64,000 nt of DNA from Streptomyces sindenensis. GTDB taxonomy: Bacteria > Actinomycetota > Actinomycetes > Streptomycetales > Streptomycetaceae. The first letter of the stretch is position 1. Each line of letters starts with the position of its first letter. The notes below the pieces were generated by a model, which was not told where the DNA came from, searched no databases, and saw nothing but the letters and a program-made list of their open reading frames with translations. The position numbers were made by a program, and so were the translations under genes. Location of the stretch: positions 52,982 to 116,981 of the forward strand of contig NZ_BMSG01000024.1 in NCBI RefSeq assembly GCF_014649035.1. Reading direction: 5' to 3'. Positions 54,520 to 63,507 of this stretch are shown here, piece by piece.

Positions 54520-55515
54520 ATGGTTGTGACATCGCAGACGACACAGGCGGAGCCGTTCGAGGTGGCGAAGACCGACGGCCGCCCGGCCGTGCTCACCCTC
54601 GACGGCCCGGCCCCGGCCGATCCCGCCGCCTGGGCCGCCGGGAACCGCGACGCCGTGCGCGCCGCCGTGGCCGAACACGGGGCGCTGCTGGTACGGGGGC
54701 TGGACCTGCGCGACGCGCAGAGCGTCGGCCGGGTGAGCCGGGAGCTCGTGGACCAGGTGATGACGGAGCGCGAGGGCTTCGCGACGAGGGAGGTGTGGGC
54801 GGACGGCGTGTACTCCTCGTCGGAGTGGCCGGCCGACCAGCCGATGTGCATGCACCACGAGCTGAGCTATGCGCGTCAGGTCCCCGCCACGCTGCTCTTC
54901 GCCTGCCTCGCCGCACCCGAATCGGGCGGCGCGACGGGCGTGGCCGACGCCCACGAGGTGCTGGAGGCCCTGCCGCCGAGCCTGGTGGACCGGTTCGAGC
55001 GGGAGGGCTGGCTGCTCGACCGCAACTACACCGACACGGTGGGGGTCGGGCTGGCGGAGTCCTTCGGCGACGGCACCCGCGCCGGGGTCGAGGCGTACTG
55101 CGCGACCCGCGGTATCGAGCTGACCTGGCAGGCCAACGGCGACCTCCGCTCCGGACAGAAGGCGCCCGCCGTCCTGAGCCACCCGGTCTCCGGCCGTCGC
55201 GGCTGGTTCAACCAGATCGCCTTCCTCAACGAGTGGACGCTCGACCCGGTCATCCGGGAGTACCTGAAGTTCGAGTTCGGCGACAACGGACTGCCGTTCA
55301 ACACCCGTTACGGCTCCGGCGCGCCCCTCGACGAGGACACCGTCACGACGATCAACGCCGTCTACGACAAGCACACGCTGCGTGAGCCCTGGCGGGAGGG
55401 CGATCTGATGGTCGTGGACAACTTCCGGATGGCCCACAGCCGGGAGGCCTACGAGGGGACCCGCCGGATCGCGGTCGTCCTCGGAGACCCGGTCACGGTC
55501 CCGTCGTCCTTCTGA
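54520..55515 (+). CDS. TauD/SyrP-like Fe(II)/2-oxoglutarate-dependent hydroxylase
   Basis: 331 residues from the ATG at 54520. The iron triad is visible as His112-x-Glu114 (MHHELSY) and His306 (RMAHSRE), followed by a C-terminal Arg for 2-oxoglutarate (GTRRIAVVL). The arrangement resembles SyrP and related aspartyl/asparaginyl beta-hydroxylases of NRPS clusters. The Asp/Asn-type pocket of module 2 supplies a plausible substrate, giving 3-hydroxy-Asp or 3-hydroxy-Asn. Action on the free or the carrier-bound amino acid cannot be told from sequence. Confidence 0.9.
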   Translation: MVVTSQTTQAEPFEVAKTDGRPAVLTLDGPAPADPAAWAAGNRDAVRAAVAEHGALLVRGLDLRDAQSVGRVSRELVDQVMTEREGFATREVWADGVYSSSEWPADQPMCMHHELSYARQVPATLLFACLAAPESGGATGVADAHEVLEALPPSLVDRFEREGWLLDRNYTDTVGVGLAESFGDGTRAGVEAYCATRGIELTWQANGDLRSGQKAPAVLSHPVSGRRGWFNQIAFLNEWTLDPVIREYLKFEFGDNGLPFNTRYGSGAPLDEDTVTTINAVYDKHTLREPWREGDLMVVDNFRMAHSREAYEGTRRIAVVLGDPVTVPSSF

Positions 55516-55574
55516 CCGCGAAGCGGCCGCCCGGCCCGCCCCTACGCACACCACACATCTGGATGGAGCCAGCC

Positions 55575-56618
55575 ATGCCCCCTCAGCCCGTTGTTCCCCC
55601 GTTCTCCGTCATCACCGGCGCGCAGGTGGCCGACGTCCTCACCGGCAACGAGAAGCAGATCGTCGACCTGGTCGAGGAGGTGTACCGGCTGCACGGCCGG
55701 GGCGACTCCGTGAACCCGCCCTCCTACTTCCTGCGCTTCCCCGACCGGCCTACCTCCCGCATCATCGCCCTGCCCGCAGCGGTGGGAGGCGAGCAGGCCA
55801 CCGACGGCCTGAAGTGGATCTCCAGCTTCCCGGAGAACGTGGCGGCGGGGATCCCCCGCGCCTCCGCGGTCCTGATCCTCAACGACCACACGACGGGCTA
55901 CCCCTTCGCCTGCCTGGAGAGCTCCATCATCAGCGCGTCCAGGACCGCCGCGTCGGCGGTCCTCGCCGCCGACCGGCTGAGCCCGCAGGGCCGTCCCCGC
56001 CGGATCGGCTTCGTCGGGACCGGGCTGATCGCGCGCTACATCCACCAGTATCTGGAGGCCACCGACTGGGAGTTCGACCAGCTCGGCATCCACGACCTGT
56101 CCGCCGAGCACGCCGAGGGGTTCGCCGGCTACCTCAGCGGCCGTCCCGGCGACGCGCCCGTGGTGGTCCACGGCACCGCCGAGGAGCTGATCCGGGAGAG
56201 CGACCTGGTGGTGTTCGCCACCGTCGCCGGCGCACCGCACGTGCACAACCCGGCCTGGTTCGGGCACAACCCGCTGGTGCTCAACGTGTCCCTGCGGGAC
56301 CTGGCCCCCGAGATCCTGCTGGCGTCGGCGAACTTCCTGGACGACGTGGAGCACTGCCTCAAGGCCGACACCTCTCCGCATCTGACCGAACAGCTCATGG
56401 GCAGCCGCAAGTTCATCGACGGCACCCTCTACGACGTCCTGGAGGGCACGGTCGAGGTCCCCACGGACCGGCCGGTCGTCTTCTCCCCCTTCGGCCTCGG
56501 CGTCCTGGACATCGCTCTCGGCCGGTACGTCCACGACCGGCTGAAGGACGCGGGCGGCCTCGGCGTCATCGACGGGTTCTTCCACGATCTCGACCGCTAC
56601 GGACGCACCAGCGCCTAG
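55575..56618 (+). CDS. sbnB-like: SbnB-like N-(2-amino-2-carboxyethyl)-L-glutamate dehydrogenase (diaminopropionate synthesis)
   Basis: 347 residues. The ATG at 55575 follows GGAG by six bases and is preferred to the ATG at 55563. The protein belongs to the ornithine cyclodeaminase/mu-crystallin fold, with GFVGTGLIARYIHQY as the NAD loop and the SbnB-type insert SPFGLGVLDIA near the C-terminus. In the SbnA/SbnB route it oxidatively cleaves the adduct of serine and glutamate, yielding L-2,3-diaminopropionate and 2-oxoglutarate. The next gene encodes the partner enzyme. Confidence 0.92.
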   Translation: MPPQPVVPPFSVITGAQVADVLTGNEKQIVDLVEEVYRLHGRGDSVNPPSYFLRFPDRPTSRIIALPAAVGGEQATDGLKWISSFPENVAAGIPRASAVLILNDHTTGYPFACLESSIISASRTAASAVLAADRLSPQGRPRRIGFVGTGLIARYIHQYLEATDWEFDQLGIHDLSAEHAEGFAGYLSGRPGDAPVVVHGTAEELIRESDLVVFATVAGAPHVHNPAWFGHNPLVLNVSLRDLAPEILLASANFLDDVEHCLKADTSPHLTEQLMGSRKFIDGTLYDVLEGTVEVPTDRPVVFSPFGLGVLDIALGRYVHDRLKDAGGLGVIDGFFHDLDRYGRTSA

Positions 56619-56648
56619 CGAGCACCCCCAACGAATCGCGGTGATGAA

Positions 56649-57668
56649 GTGCCGGTGATATCCGCCCCGTACGAGATCAACGTCGACGACCTCTTCGTCG
56701 ATCTCGAGCCCGTTTTCGATGTTCCGCTCTACCTCAAGTGCGAGGGCCTGAACCTCGCAGGTTCCATCAAGATGAAGGCCGCCCTGGAGATGGTGCTCGC
56801 CGCCGAACGCGCCGGGACCCTCACCCAGGGTTCGGTCCTGGTCGAGTCGTCGTCCGGCAACCTCGGCGTCGCGCTCAGCATGATCGCCGCCCACCGGGGA
56901 TACGGGTTCCTGTGCGTGACGGACTCCCGGTGCAATCCGGCGAGCCGCCGGCTCATGGAGTCGCTCGGGGCGCAGGTCCACATCATCTCGCGCCCCGACA
57001 AGGAGCGCGGGCTGCTGGGCGCCCGCATCGACTACGTACAGCGGCTGTGCCAGTACGACCCCCGGTACGTGTGGCTCAACCAGTACGTGAACCCGCACAA
57101 CTGGCTCGCGCACTACCGGAGCACGGGGCCGTCCATCGCTCTCCAGTTCCCGGACATCGACGTGCTGTTCGTCGGGGCCGGCACCACCGGCACCCTGATG
57201 GGCTGCGCGCGCTACTTCCGCGAGCGGGAACGGCCGGTGACCATCGTGGCCGTCGACAGCGTGGGGTCGGTGACCTTCGGCGGCCCCGCGCTTCCCCGGC
57301 ACATCCCCGGTCTCGGCGCGGGCGTCAGGCCGGCGCTGCTGGACACGTCCCTGGTCGACGACGTGGTGATGGTGCCGGAGCAGGACACGCTCGACAGCTG
57401 CCACGCCATGGCCCGGCAGGGCTTCCTGTTCGGCGGTTCCACCGGGACCGTCGTCAGCGGCGCACTGCGCTGGCTCGCCGCCCGGCCGCGCGACGAACGG
57501 CTCACCGCCGTGGCGCTCTCCCCCGACCTCGGGGACCGCTACCTCGACTCGGTGTACGACCCGGAGTGGACGGAACGGCACTTCGGGGCGCCCGGGACCT
57601 GGGGCGAGCCGGTGACCGCCCCGACCCCGCCGGCCGACGAGCCGCGCCTGGTCACCAGCGCCGGCTGA
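56649..57668 (+). CDS. sbnA-like: SbnA-like N-(2-amino-2-carboxyethyl)-L-glutamate synthase (diaminopropionate synthesis)
   Basis: 339 residues from a GTG start. A fold type II PLP enzyme of the cysteine synthase family: the PLP Lys is Lys41 in GSIKMKAA, SSSGNLGVAL is the substrate loop, and GAGTTGTLMG binds phosphate. The known SbnA joins O-phospho-L-serine and glutamate. The SerA homologue encoded next would increase supply of the phosphoserine precursor, and SbnB completes the route to Dap. Confidence 0.92.
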   Translation: MPVISAPYEINVDDLFVDLEPVFDVPLYLKCEGLNLAGSIKMKAALEMVLAAERAGTLTQGSVLVESSSGNLGVALSMIAAHRGYGFLCVTDSRCNPASRRLMESLGAQVHIISRPDKERGLLGARIDYVQRLCQYDPRYVWLNQYVNPHNWLAHYRSTGPSIALQFPDIDVLFVGAGTTGTLMGCARYFRERERPVTIVAVDSVGSVTFGGPALPRHIPGLGAGVRPALLDTSLVDDVVMVPEQDTLDSCHAMARQGFLFGGSTGTVVSGALRWLAARPRDERLTAVALSPDLGDRYLDSVYDPEWTERHFGAPGTWGEPVTAPTPPADEPRLVTSAG

Positions 57669-57710
57669 CCCCTTCCCCCTCCGCGTCCCGGTCAGGTTAG
57701 GAGACCTGCT

Positions 57711-59312
57711 GTGCCCAAGCCAGTTGTACTGATCGCCGAGGAACTTTCGCCGGCCACCCTCGACGCGCTCGGATCGGACTTCGAGATCCGGCGCTGTACG
57801 GGATCCGACCGGGACGCCCTGCTGGAGGCCCTGCCGGGGGCGGACGCCGTGCTGGTGCGCAGTGCCACCCGGCTGGACGCGGAGGCCATCGCGGCCGGAG
57901 CCCGGCTGAAGGTGATCGGCCGGGCCGGTGTGGGGCTGGACAACGTGGACGTCCCCGCCGCCTCCCGGGCGGGCGTCATGGTCGTCAACGCCCCCACCTC
58001 CAACATCGTCAGCGCCGCCGAGCTCACCGTCGGACTGCTGCTGGCCGTCGCCAGGAACATCCCGCAGGCCGACGCGGCGCTCCGGAAGGGGCAGTGGCAG
58101 CGCAGCCGGTTCACCGGCGTCGAGCTCGCGGACAAGGTGCTCGGCATCGTCGGCCTGGGCCGCATCGGATCGCTGGTGGCCCGGCGGATGGCCGCCTTCG
58201 ACATGCGGGTGATCGCCTACGACCCGTATGTGCCGCCCGCGTACGCCACCCAGACCGGCGTCGAGATCGTGGGGCTCGACGAACTCCTCACAAAGTCCGA
58301 CTTCCTCACCGTGCATCTGCCCAAGACCCTGGAGACCGAGGGGCTGATCGGTTTCGACGCGCTGCACCGGGTCAAGCCGGGCGTGCGCATCGTCAACGCG
58401 GCCCGTGGCGGGATCGTGGACGAGGCCGAGCTGTACGCCGCGCTCAAGGAAGGACGGGTGGCCGCGGCCGGCGTGGACGTCTTCGCCACCGAACCGTGCA
58501 CGGAGTCACCGCTGTTCGAGCTGGAGAACGTGGTCGTCACGCCGCACCTGGGCGCGGGCACCGCGGAGGCGCAGGAGCGCGCCGGCGTGGCGGTGGCCGA
58601 GTCCGTACGGCAGGCGCTGGCCGGCCGGTTCGTCCCCGAGGCGGTGAACGTCCGGCTGGGCACGGTGGACGACGAGCTCGCCCCGTGGCTGCTGCTGGCC
58701 GAACGGCTGGGGCGGCTCTTCACGGCGACCGCCGGCAGCCTCCCCGAACTGCTCCAGGTGCGGGTGGGCGGGGAGATCGGCCGCCATGACGTCGCGGCCC
58801 TGGAGCTGGGGGCGCTCAAGGGCGCGCTCGGGTCGGTCGTCGAAGGCGGCATCTCGTACGTCAACGCCCCCCTGATCGCCCAGGAACGCGGTCTGGCGAC
58901 CGAGTTGCTGACCGGCGGGGACCACCCGGAGCACCGAAGCCTTCTCTCGGTGCACGGGGTCCTGCCCAGCGGCGAGGCGGTGTGGGTGTCCGGCACGCTG
59001 ACCGGACTCCAGCGCCGGGAGCGGCTCGTGGACGTCTGCGGGTTCGAGGTGGATCTCCCGCTGGAGGGCGATGTGGCGTTCCTCCGCGCCCCCGATCGCC
59101 CCGGGGTGATCGGTGCCGTGGGCGAGGTGCTGGGCAGGGCGGGGCAGGACGTCGCCGGGGTGCAGGTCGCCCGCGCCGCGGACCGGGCGGAGATCCTGGC
59201 CGCGGTGCACACGGCGGGACCCGTCGCGCAGTCCGTGCTGGACGACACGGCGGCCCGGATCGACGCGACGCGCAGCTGGTCGCTGGAGAAGAGCGAGCGG
59301 ACGGCGAGATGA
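57711..59312 (+). CDS. serA: D-3-phosphoglycerate dehydrogenase paralogue
   Basis: 533 residues from GTG 57711, with TTAGGAG upstream. The NAD loop GIVGLGRIGS, catalytic Arg in NAARGGIVDE, and His in VVTPHLGAGTAEAQ are present. The long C-terminus has the intervening and ACT domains (AFLRAPDRPGVIGAVGEVL), so it is a full long-form SerA that may be feedback controlled. It is probably a cluster-dedicated copy feeding phosphoserine to SbnA. The stop overlaps the deacylase start. Confidence 0.93.
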   Translation: MPKPVVLIAEELSPATLDALGSDFEIRRCTGSDRDALLEALPGADAVLVRSATRLDAEAIAAGARLKVIGRAGVGLDNVDVPAASRAGVMVVNAPTSNIVSAAELTVGLLLAVARNIPQADAALRKGQWQRSRFTGVELADKVLGIVGLGRIGSLVARRMAAFDMRVIAYDPYVPPAYATQTGVEIVGLDELLTKSDFLTVHLPKTLETEGLIGFDALHRVKPGVRIVNAARGGIVDEAELYAALKEGRVAAAGVDVFATEPCTESPLFELENVVVTPHLGAGTAEAQERAGVAVAESVRQALAGRFVPEAVNVRLGTVDDELAPWLLLAERLGRLFTATAGSLPELLQVRVGGEIGRHDVAALELGALKGALGSVVEGGISYVNAPLIAQERGLATELLTGGDHPEHRSLLSVHGVLPSGEAVWVSGTLTGLQRRERLVDVCGFEVDLPLEGDVAFLRAPDRPGVIGAVGEVLGRAGQDVAGVQVARAADRAEILAAVHTAGPVAQSVLDDTAARIDATRSWSLEKSERTAR

Positions 59313-59833
59313 CCACCCACGACCGGCTGATGGACCTGCTGGAGCAGGGCCGCGCGCGCTTCCGGATCATCGACCATCCCCCGGAGGGGCGGACGGAGCC
59401 GGCCAGCGTGCTGCGCCGGCACGATCTGTCCCAGGCCGCCAAGTGCCTCGTGGTCCGGGTGGCGTTGGGGCGGCGGGCGCGGCGCTACGTGCTCGCGGTG
59501 GTGCCGGGCGACCGGCGCCTGGACCTGGACGGCCTCAACCGGCTCTACGCCGGGACGGAGTCGTCCTTCGCGACCCGGGAGATCGCCGAACGGCTGGCGG
59601 GGAGCGTCAGCGGATCCGTCGTGCCGTTCGCTCTCCACCCCGATCTCGACCTGGTGGTCGATCCGGATCTGCTGGTGCACAAGGAGATCTTCTTCAACGC
59701 CGCTCGGCTGGACCGGTCCGTGGCCCTGATTACGGAGGATTATGTGCATCTGGCCGCACCTCGTGTCGAAGTTATTGCACAAAGGTCCTTGACGGGAGCG
59801 GGAGCAGCCTCCCGAGGCGCCGAGATAAATTAG
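59309..59833 (+). CDS. YbaK/EbsC-type aminoacyl-tRNA deacylase-like protein
   Basis: 174 residues; ATG 59309 overlaps serA. It is a single-domain YbaK/ProX-like fold with the conserved early stretch FRIIDHPPEGRT, KCLVVRV and the FFNAARLDRSVAL end. Family members hydrolyse mischarged tRNAs. Placed last in an operon that makes non-protein amino acids, it may clear tRNA charged with Dap or a hydroxylated amino acid, a kind of self-protection. That role is inferred from context only. Codons become more AT-rich toward the 3' end. Confidence 0.85.
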   Translation: MTTHDRLMDLLEQGRARFRIIDHPPEGRTEPASVLRRHDLSQAAKCLVVRVALGRRARRYVLAVVPGDRRLDLDGLNRLYAGTESSFATREIAERLAGSVSGSVVPFALHPDLDLVVDPDLLVHKEIFFNAARLDRSVALITEDYVHLAAPRVEVIAQRSLTGAGAASRGAEIN

Positions 59834-60133
59834 GAATTAACTACTCCGATTACTTCGCCTGCCCCGGAAGAAGAACGGTGGGTACATTGATGTTTGACGG
59901 TTGTCGGCCCGCGAACTAGGGTCGCGACGGTGATCCCTTTAGGGCCGGTGACACCGGAGGGCAGGGTCCTCAGTTATTGTTCCGAGCGTCAATACATGGG
60001 GATGTTATGGCACTTCGTGTCAGTACGGGTTCGCCTGGATTCAATCCATCGGTCGATCACACTTTGTACGACTAGGTTTGAGGTGCGGCAGGCGGAGTCG
60101 GCGCCGCGCCCCAGCACAGGTGGAGGGGCTGAC
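59834..60133. promoter_or_regulatory. 300-base intergenic region before the regulators
   Basis: No credible gene and lower GC than the surroundings. An in-frame ORF extends upstream of the regulator, but codon use and homology do not support it as protein. The stretch probably holds the promoter of the regulator. I see no clear hairpin or operator. Confidence 0.5.
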
Positions 60134-60952
60134 TTGTCGACCATGTCCACGGGCGACGCGCGGGAAACCTTAGTGATGCAGGGGAGACCCGGCACGCCGG
60201 AACGGGGGACGCAGGAGCCGGCAGACGGTGTGGAAGGGGCGTTGCTGCACGCACGCGCCCTGATCGACCTGATGGTGACACTTCACCGTCAGACGCCCAG
60301 AAGCGATTCCCTGGTCATCCTGCCCGACGACGAGGCGGCGGTGGCGAACGCGGTCGACGTGCTGCTCGACCGGGCTCGGCACAGTGTCAATCTGACCCTG
60401 CCGGGCAGCATCGAGCAGGCGCGGCTCGGCGAACCGGTGCTCACCCGCCGCACGGGCCGCCACGAGCGGGTCGTCCGCCTGCTGTGCAACCCGCGTGGAC
60501 TGAACGCGCAGCTCACCCGTGCCGCGAAGAAGGGCACGGGACGCCTGGAAACCAGGGTCACCCACAGCCCCCTGGAGGAAGTCCTCATCGCCGACGGGCA
60601 GTTCGCCCTGGTCAGGGCCGAACTCCAGACGGACGGCGACTGTGTGCTGATCGTCCAGGACCCCGCCGTCGCCCGGACGCTGGACCTCCTCTTCGCCGGC
60701 GTCTGGGGCGGCGCCGTCCCCCCGTCCGAGCACCTCAGGGTGAACGAGCGGCTGAGCTCGGACGTGGCACGGCGCATCCTGGACCGGCTGCGTGACGGCA
60801 CCACCGACGCCGTCGGGGCGCGGGAGATCGAGGTGTCCCTGCGGACTTACCGGCGGCATGTTGCGGACATCATGCGGGAATTGGGGGCAAATTCCAGATT
60901 CCAGGCCGGAATGCGCGCGGTGGAACTGGGGCTGCTGACCCCCGAGGACTGA
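60134..60952 (+). CDS. LuxR-type transcriptional regulator 1, contains a TTA codon
   Basis: 272 residues from TTG 60134, chosen because GGAGGGG lies six bases upstream; an ATG at 60143 is the alternative. The C-terminal ~60 residues form a helix-turn-helix (REIEVSLRTYRRHVADIMREL). The N-terminal part resembles the phospholipase-D-like/TrmB effector region found in many Streptomyces regulators without a receiver domain. A Leu TTA codon occurs at 60170-60172, the thirteenth codon, so translation should depend on the bldA tRNA. It is probably a pathway activator and has a closely related neighbour. Confidence 0.85.
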   Translation: MSTMSTGDARETLVMQGRPGTPERGTQEPADGVEGALLHARALIDLMVTLHRQTPRSDSLVILPDDEAAVANAVDVLLDRARHSVNLTLPGSIEQARLGEPVLTRRTGRHERVVRLLCNPRGLNAQLTRAAKKGTGRLETRVTHSPLEEVLIADGQFALVRAELQTDGDCVLIVQDPAVARTLDLLFAGVWGGAVPPSEHLRVNERLSSDVARRILDRLRDGTTDAVGAREIEVSLRTYRRHVADIMRELGANSRFQAGMRAVELGLLTPED

Positions 60953-61030
60953 GCCCCGGCCGGGACTCCCACGGGGCGGGAAGCCTGCCCGAATCATTTG
61001 TTTTCCGAGATCACGTACGGGGTGAGTACT

Positions 61031-61843
61031 GTGCCGGAATCGGCATCTGCGGTCCGGGGCCAGAATGATGACAGACACGAAGAGCCGGGCGGACATCCCG
61101 GCACCTCGGACGAGTTCGGGCAGGCTCTCAGACAGGTCAGTGCCCTCATCGACACCACCGTCGACAGGCACCGCGATCGGCAGTACGGAAATTCCCTGGT
61201 CAATACGGTCGGTGAAAGCGAGGACGCGGTCGGCCTGGCCTGCGAGCTGATAGCCGGCACCGAGGAGCGCGTCGACCTCATCATCGCCTCCGAATCCGCG
61301 TCCGCCGGCTCGCTGCTCACCGCCATGACCGAACTGCTGGAGGCGCGCGGCGGAAACGTGGCCGTACGCCTGCTCTGCACCCCGGCGAAACTCGACGCGC
61401 GACTGGTACGGGAGTACGCGGCGCGACGCCGCTGGATCGAGGTCCGGGTGGCGCGGATCCCGCTCTTCGTCGCGGTCGTCGCCGACGGCCGGGAAGCCCT
61501 CGTGATCGCGGACTCGATGGTGGGCCGCAAAGCCTCCCTCATCAGGTCCGAAGGCGTCGTGGCCCCCCTGCTCACCCTCTTCGACGGCGTGTGGCGCAAT
61601 TCGGTGGCGGTCGCCGACCAGCTCGACTTCGGGGACGCCGCCCGCACCGAGACGGCCCGGCGCATACTGGAACAGCTGAGGTCGGGCAACACCGACGAGG
61701 CGTCCGCGCGGGACCTGTCCATGTCGGTCCGCACCTATCGCCGCTACACCGCGGAGATCATGTCCTTGCTGGGAGCGACCTCACGCTTCCAGGCAGGGGT
61801 GCGTATTGCGGAGCTGGGACTGCTCCCCGCCAATCCCCGCTGA
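61031..61843 (+). CDS. LuxR-type transcriptional regulator 2 (tandem paralogue)
   Basis: 270 residues from GTG 61031; GGGGTGAG precedes it, and earlier in-frame starts at 60998 and 61022 are possible. It shares with regulator 1 both the effector region (VRLLCTPAKLDARL versus VRLLCNPRGLNAQL) and the helix-turn-helix (ARDLSMSVRTYRRYTAEIMS). No TTA codon was seen. The pair probably arose by duplication and may control the cluster in sequence or as a heteromer. Confidence 0.85.
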   Translation: MPESASAVRGQNDDRHEEPGGHPGTSDEFGQALRQVSALIDTTVDRHRDRQYGNSLVNTVGESEDAVGLACELIAGTEERVDLIIASESASAGSLLTAMTELLEARGGNVAVRLLCTPAKLDARLVREYAARRRWIEVRVARIPLFVAVVADGREALVIADSMVGRKASLIRSEGVVAPLLTLFDGVWRNSVAVADQLDFGDAARTETARRILEQLRSGNTDEASARDLSMSVRTYRRYTAEIMSLLGATSRFQAGVRIAELGLLPANPR

Positions 61844-62003
61844 ATATCGCAGGGGGAAGCCGGTATCGAATATTTCGCATCGACGGCATCTTCCTGTAGC
61901 GCCCGTTGCCGTTGAATGAAAGGCACGACTAAAAAGGTCGCGGGAAGGCGATTCCCCTGGGATGGTGGACGGTTGGTTCGCCGTTGACGCGAGGTGTGGA
62001 GAG

Positions 62004-62756
62004 ATGACAGTCGGTATCGACACCCGATGGTTCCGTAGATATGGCGCGAGCGCCGTACCGCGCAGGCGCGTGCTGATCATGCCGCATGCCGGTGGTTCGG
62101 CGAGTTTCTTCCACACCTGGGGAAGGGCCTTCGGCGACGACACGGAGGTCCTGGTCGCCCGTTATCCCGGCCGGCACGACCGCTTCGCCGAGCCGTGCAT
62201 CGACACCATGGACGCGCTGGCGGACGAGATGACCGAGGCGCTGCTGCCGTTCACGGACCTGCCGTTGACGCTCTTCGGGCACAGCATGGGGGCGTCGCTG
62301 GGCTACGAGACGGCGCTGCGGCTCGAACACCGCCACGCCGTCCGCCCCGAGGCGCTGCACGTGTCGAGCCGCAAGGCACCGCACAAGCTCACCCCCAGGC
62401 CGCTGCACCTTCAGGGCGACGAGGCTCTGATCGCCGAGGTCCGCAGGCTCGGCGGCACCGACGACACCCTCCTGGACGACCCCGACCTGCGGGAGATGCT
62501 GCTTCCTGCCATCCGCGCCGACTTCACGATCGTAGGCACCTACGGCCCGCGCGGCGCCGACCCGGTCGGCTGCCCCGTCTACGCGTACATCGGCGACCAG
62601 GACCCGTCCATCACCCGCGACGACATGGCGGCGTGGGCGGACGTCGGGCCGGCCGGGTTCGCTCTGCGCGTACTGCCCGGCGGCCACTTCTACCTGGTCC
62701 AGGAGCGGGACGAGCTGATCCGCTCCGTCTCGGAACGTCTGGCCGGGACCCGATGA
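62004..62756 (+). CDS. Type II thioesterase (editing), second copy
   Basis: 250 residues; ATG 62004 with GGAGAG upstream. Landmarks: MPHAGGSASFFHTW, GHSMGAS, and the GGHFYL His near the C-terminus. It is distinct in sequence from the copy at 41929, so one may serve the NRPS and the other the type II PKS or the trans-loading step. It overlaps the IclR gene by four bases. Confidence 0.92.
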   Translation: MTVGIDTRWFRRYGASAVPRRRVLIMPHAGGSASFFHTWGRAFGDDTEVLVARYPGRHDRFAEPCIDTMDALADEMTEALLPFTDLPLTLFGHSMGASLGYETALRLEHRHAVRPEALHVSSRKAPHKLTPRPLHLQGDEALIAEVRRLGGTDDTLLDDPDLREMLLPAIRADFTIVGTYGPRGADPVGCPVYAYIGDQDPSITRDDMAAWADVGPAGFALRVLPGGHFYLVQERDELIRSVSERLAGTR

Positions 62757-63490
62757 CCACCTCCCTGTCCCCGTACCACCTGGGGCACGACAGCGGCGTC
62801 GGCGTGCTCGACAAGGCATCGCTCCTGCTGAGCGTGCTGGAGACGGGGCCCGCCTCGCTGCGCCGGATCGTGGCGACCACCGGTCTGACCCGGCCGACGG
62901 CACACCGGCTGGCCATGGCGCTGGAGCATCTGCGCCTGCTCACCCGGGACACCCGGGGCCGGTTCGTGCTCGGCCCGAGGCTGGGCGAGATGGCGGTGGA
63001 GGCGCACGGGGACTGGATGCTGACCTCGGCGGCCGTGATCCTGCCCGAACTCCGGGACCGGGTCAGGGCCGACGTCCGGCTGTTCCGCCGCCACGGCGAC
63101 CGGCAGGTCTGCCTGGCGGGCGCCGAGGCGTCCGCCGATCCGGCGCAGCGGATCGCCACCGGCGCGGCGTTTCCCCTGACCGCGGGCTCCGTGGCGCAGG
63201 TGCTGCTCGCCTGGGAGGAACCGGTCCAGCTGTACGAGGCGCTCAGGACGGCCCGGTTCTCCGCGGCGACGCTCGCGGGCGTACGCCGCAGGGGCTGGGC
63301 GCAGAGCGTCGGCGAGTGGGGGGCGGGTACCGCCACCGTGACCGCTCCCGTGCGCGGCCCGAGCGGTCAAGTGGTCGCCGCCCTCTCGCTGTCCGGCCCG
63401 GTGGGCCGGCTCTCACGCGAGCCGGGCCGGGAGTACGGAACCGTGGTGCTGGACGCGGCCATCCAGCTGAGCGCCGGGCCGAACGCGTGA
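62753..63490 (+). CDS. IclR-family transcriptional regulator
   Basis: 245 residues; ATG 62753 overlaps the thioesterase stop. A winged helix (LRRIVATTGLTRPTAHRLAMALE) near residues 36-60 is followed by an effector domain with the late YGTVVLDAA pattern. IclR proteins bind small metabolites. Its position before a carboxylase gene fits control of acyl-CoA supply or of primary metabolism at the cluster edge. Confidence 0.92.
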   Translation: MTTSLSPYHLGHDSGVGVLDKASLLLSVLETGPASLRRIVATTGLTRPTAHRLAMALEHLRLLTRDTRGRFVLGPRLGEMAVEAHGDWMLTSAAVILPELRDRVRADVRLFRRHGDRQVCLAGAEASADPAQRIATGAAFPLTAGSVAQVLLAWEEPVQLYEALRTARFSAATLAGVRRRGWAQSVGEWGAGTATVTAPVRGPSGQVVAALSLSGPVGRLSREPGREYGTVVLDAAIQLSAGPNA

Positions 63491-63507
63491 AGGCGGGGGA
63501 GTGACTG

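Noticed and set aside
59894..60133. Extended N-terminus of regulator 1
   Set aside because: The extra in-frame codons have non-coding base usage and no paralogue in regulator 2, and a good ribosome-binding site lies directly before 60134.
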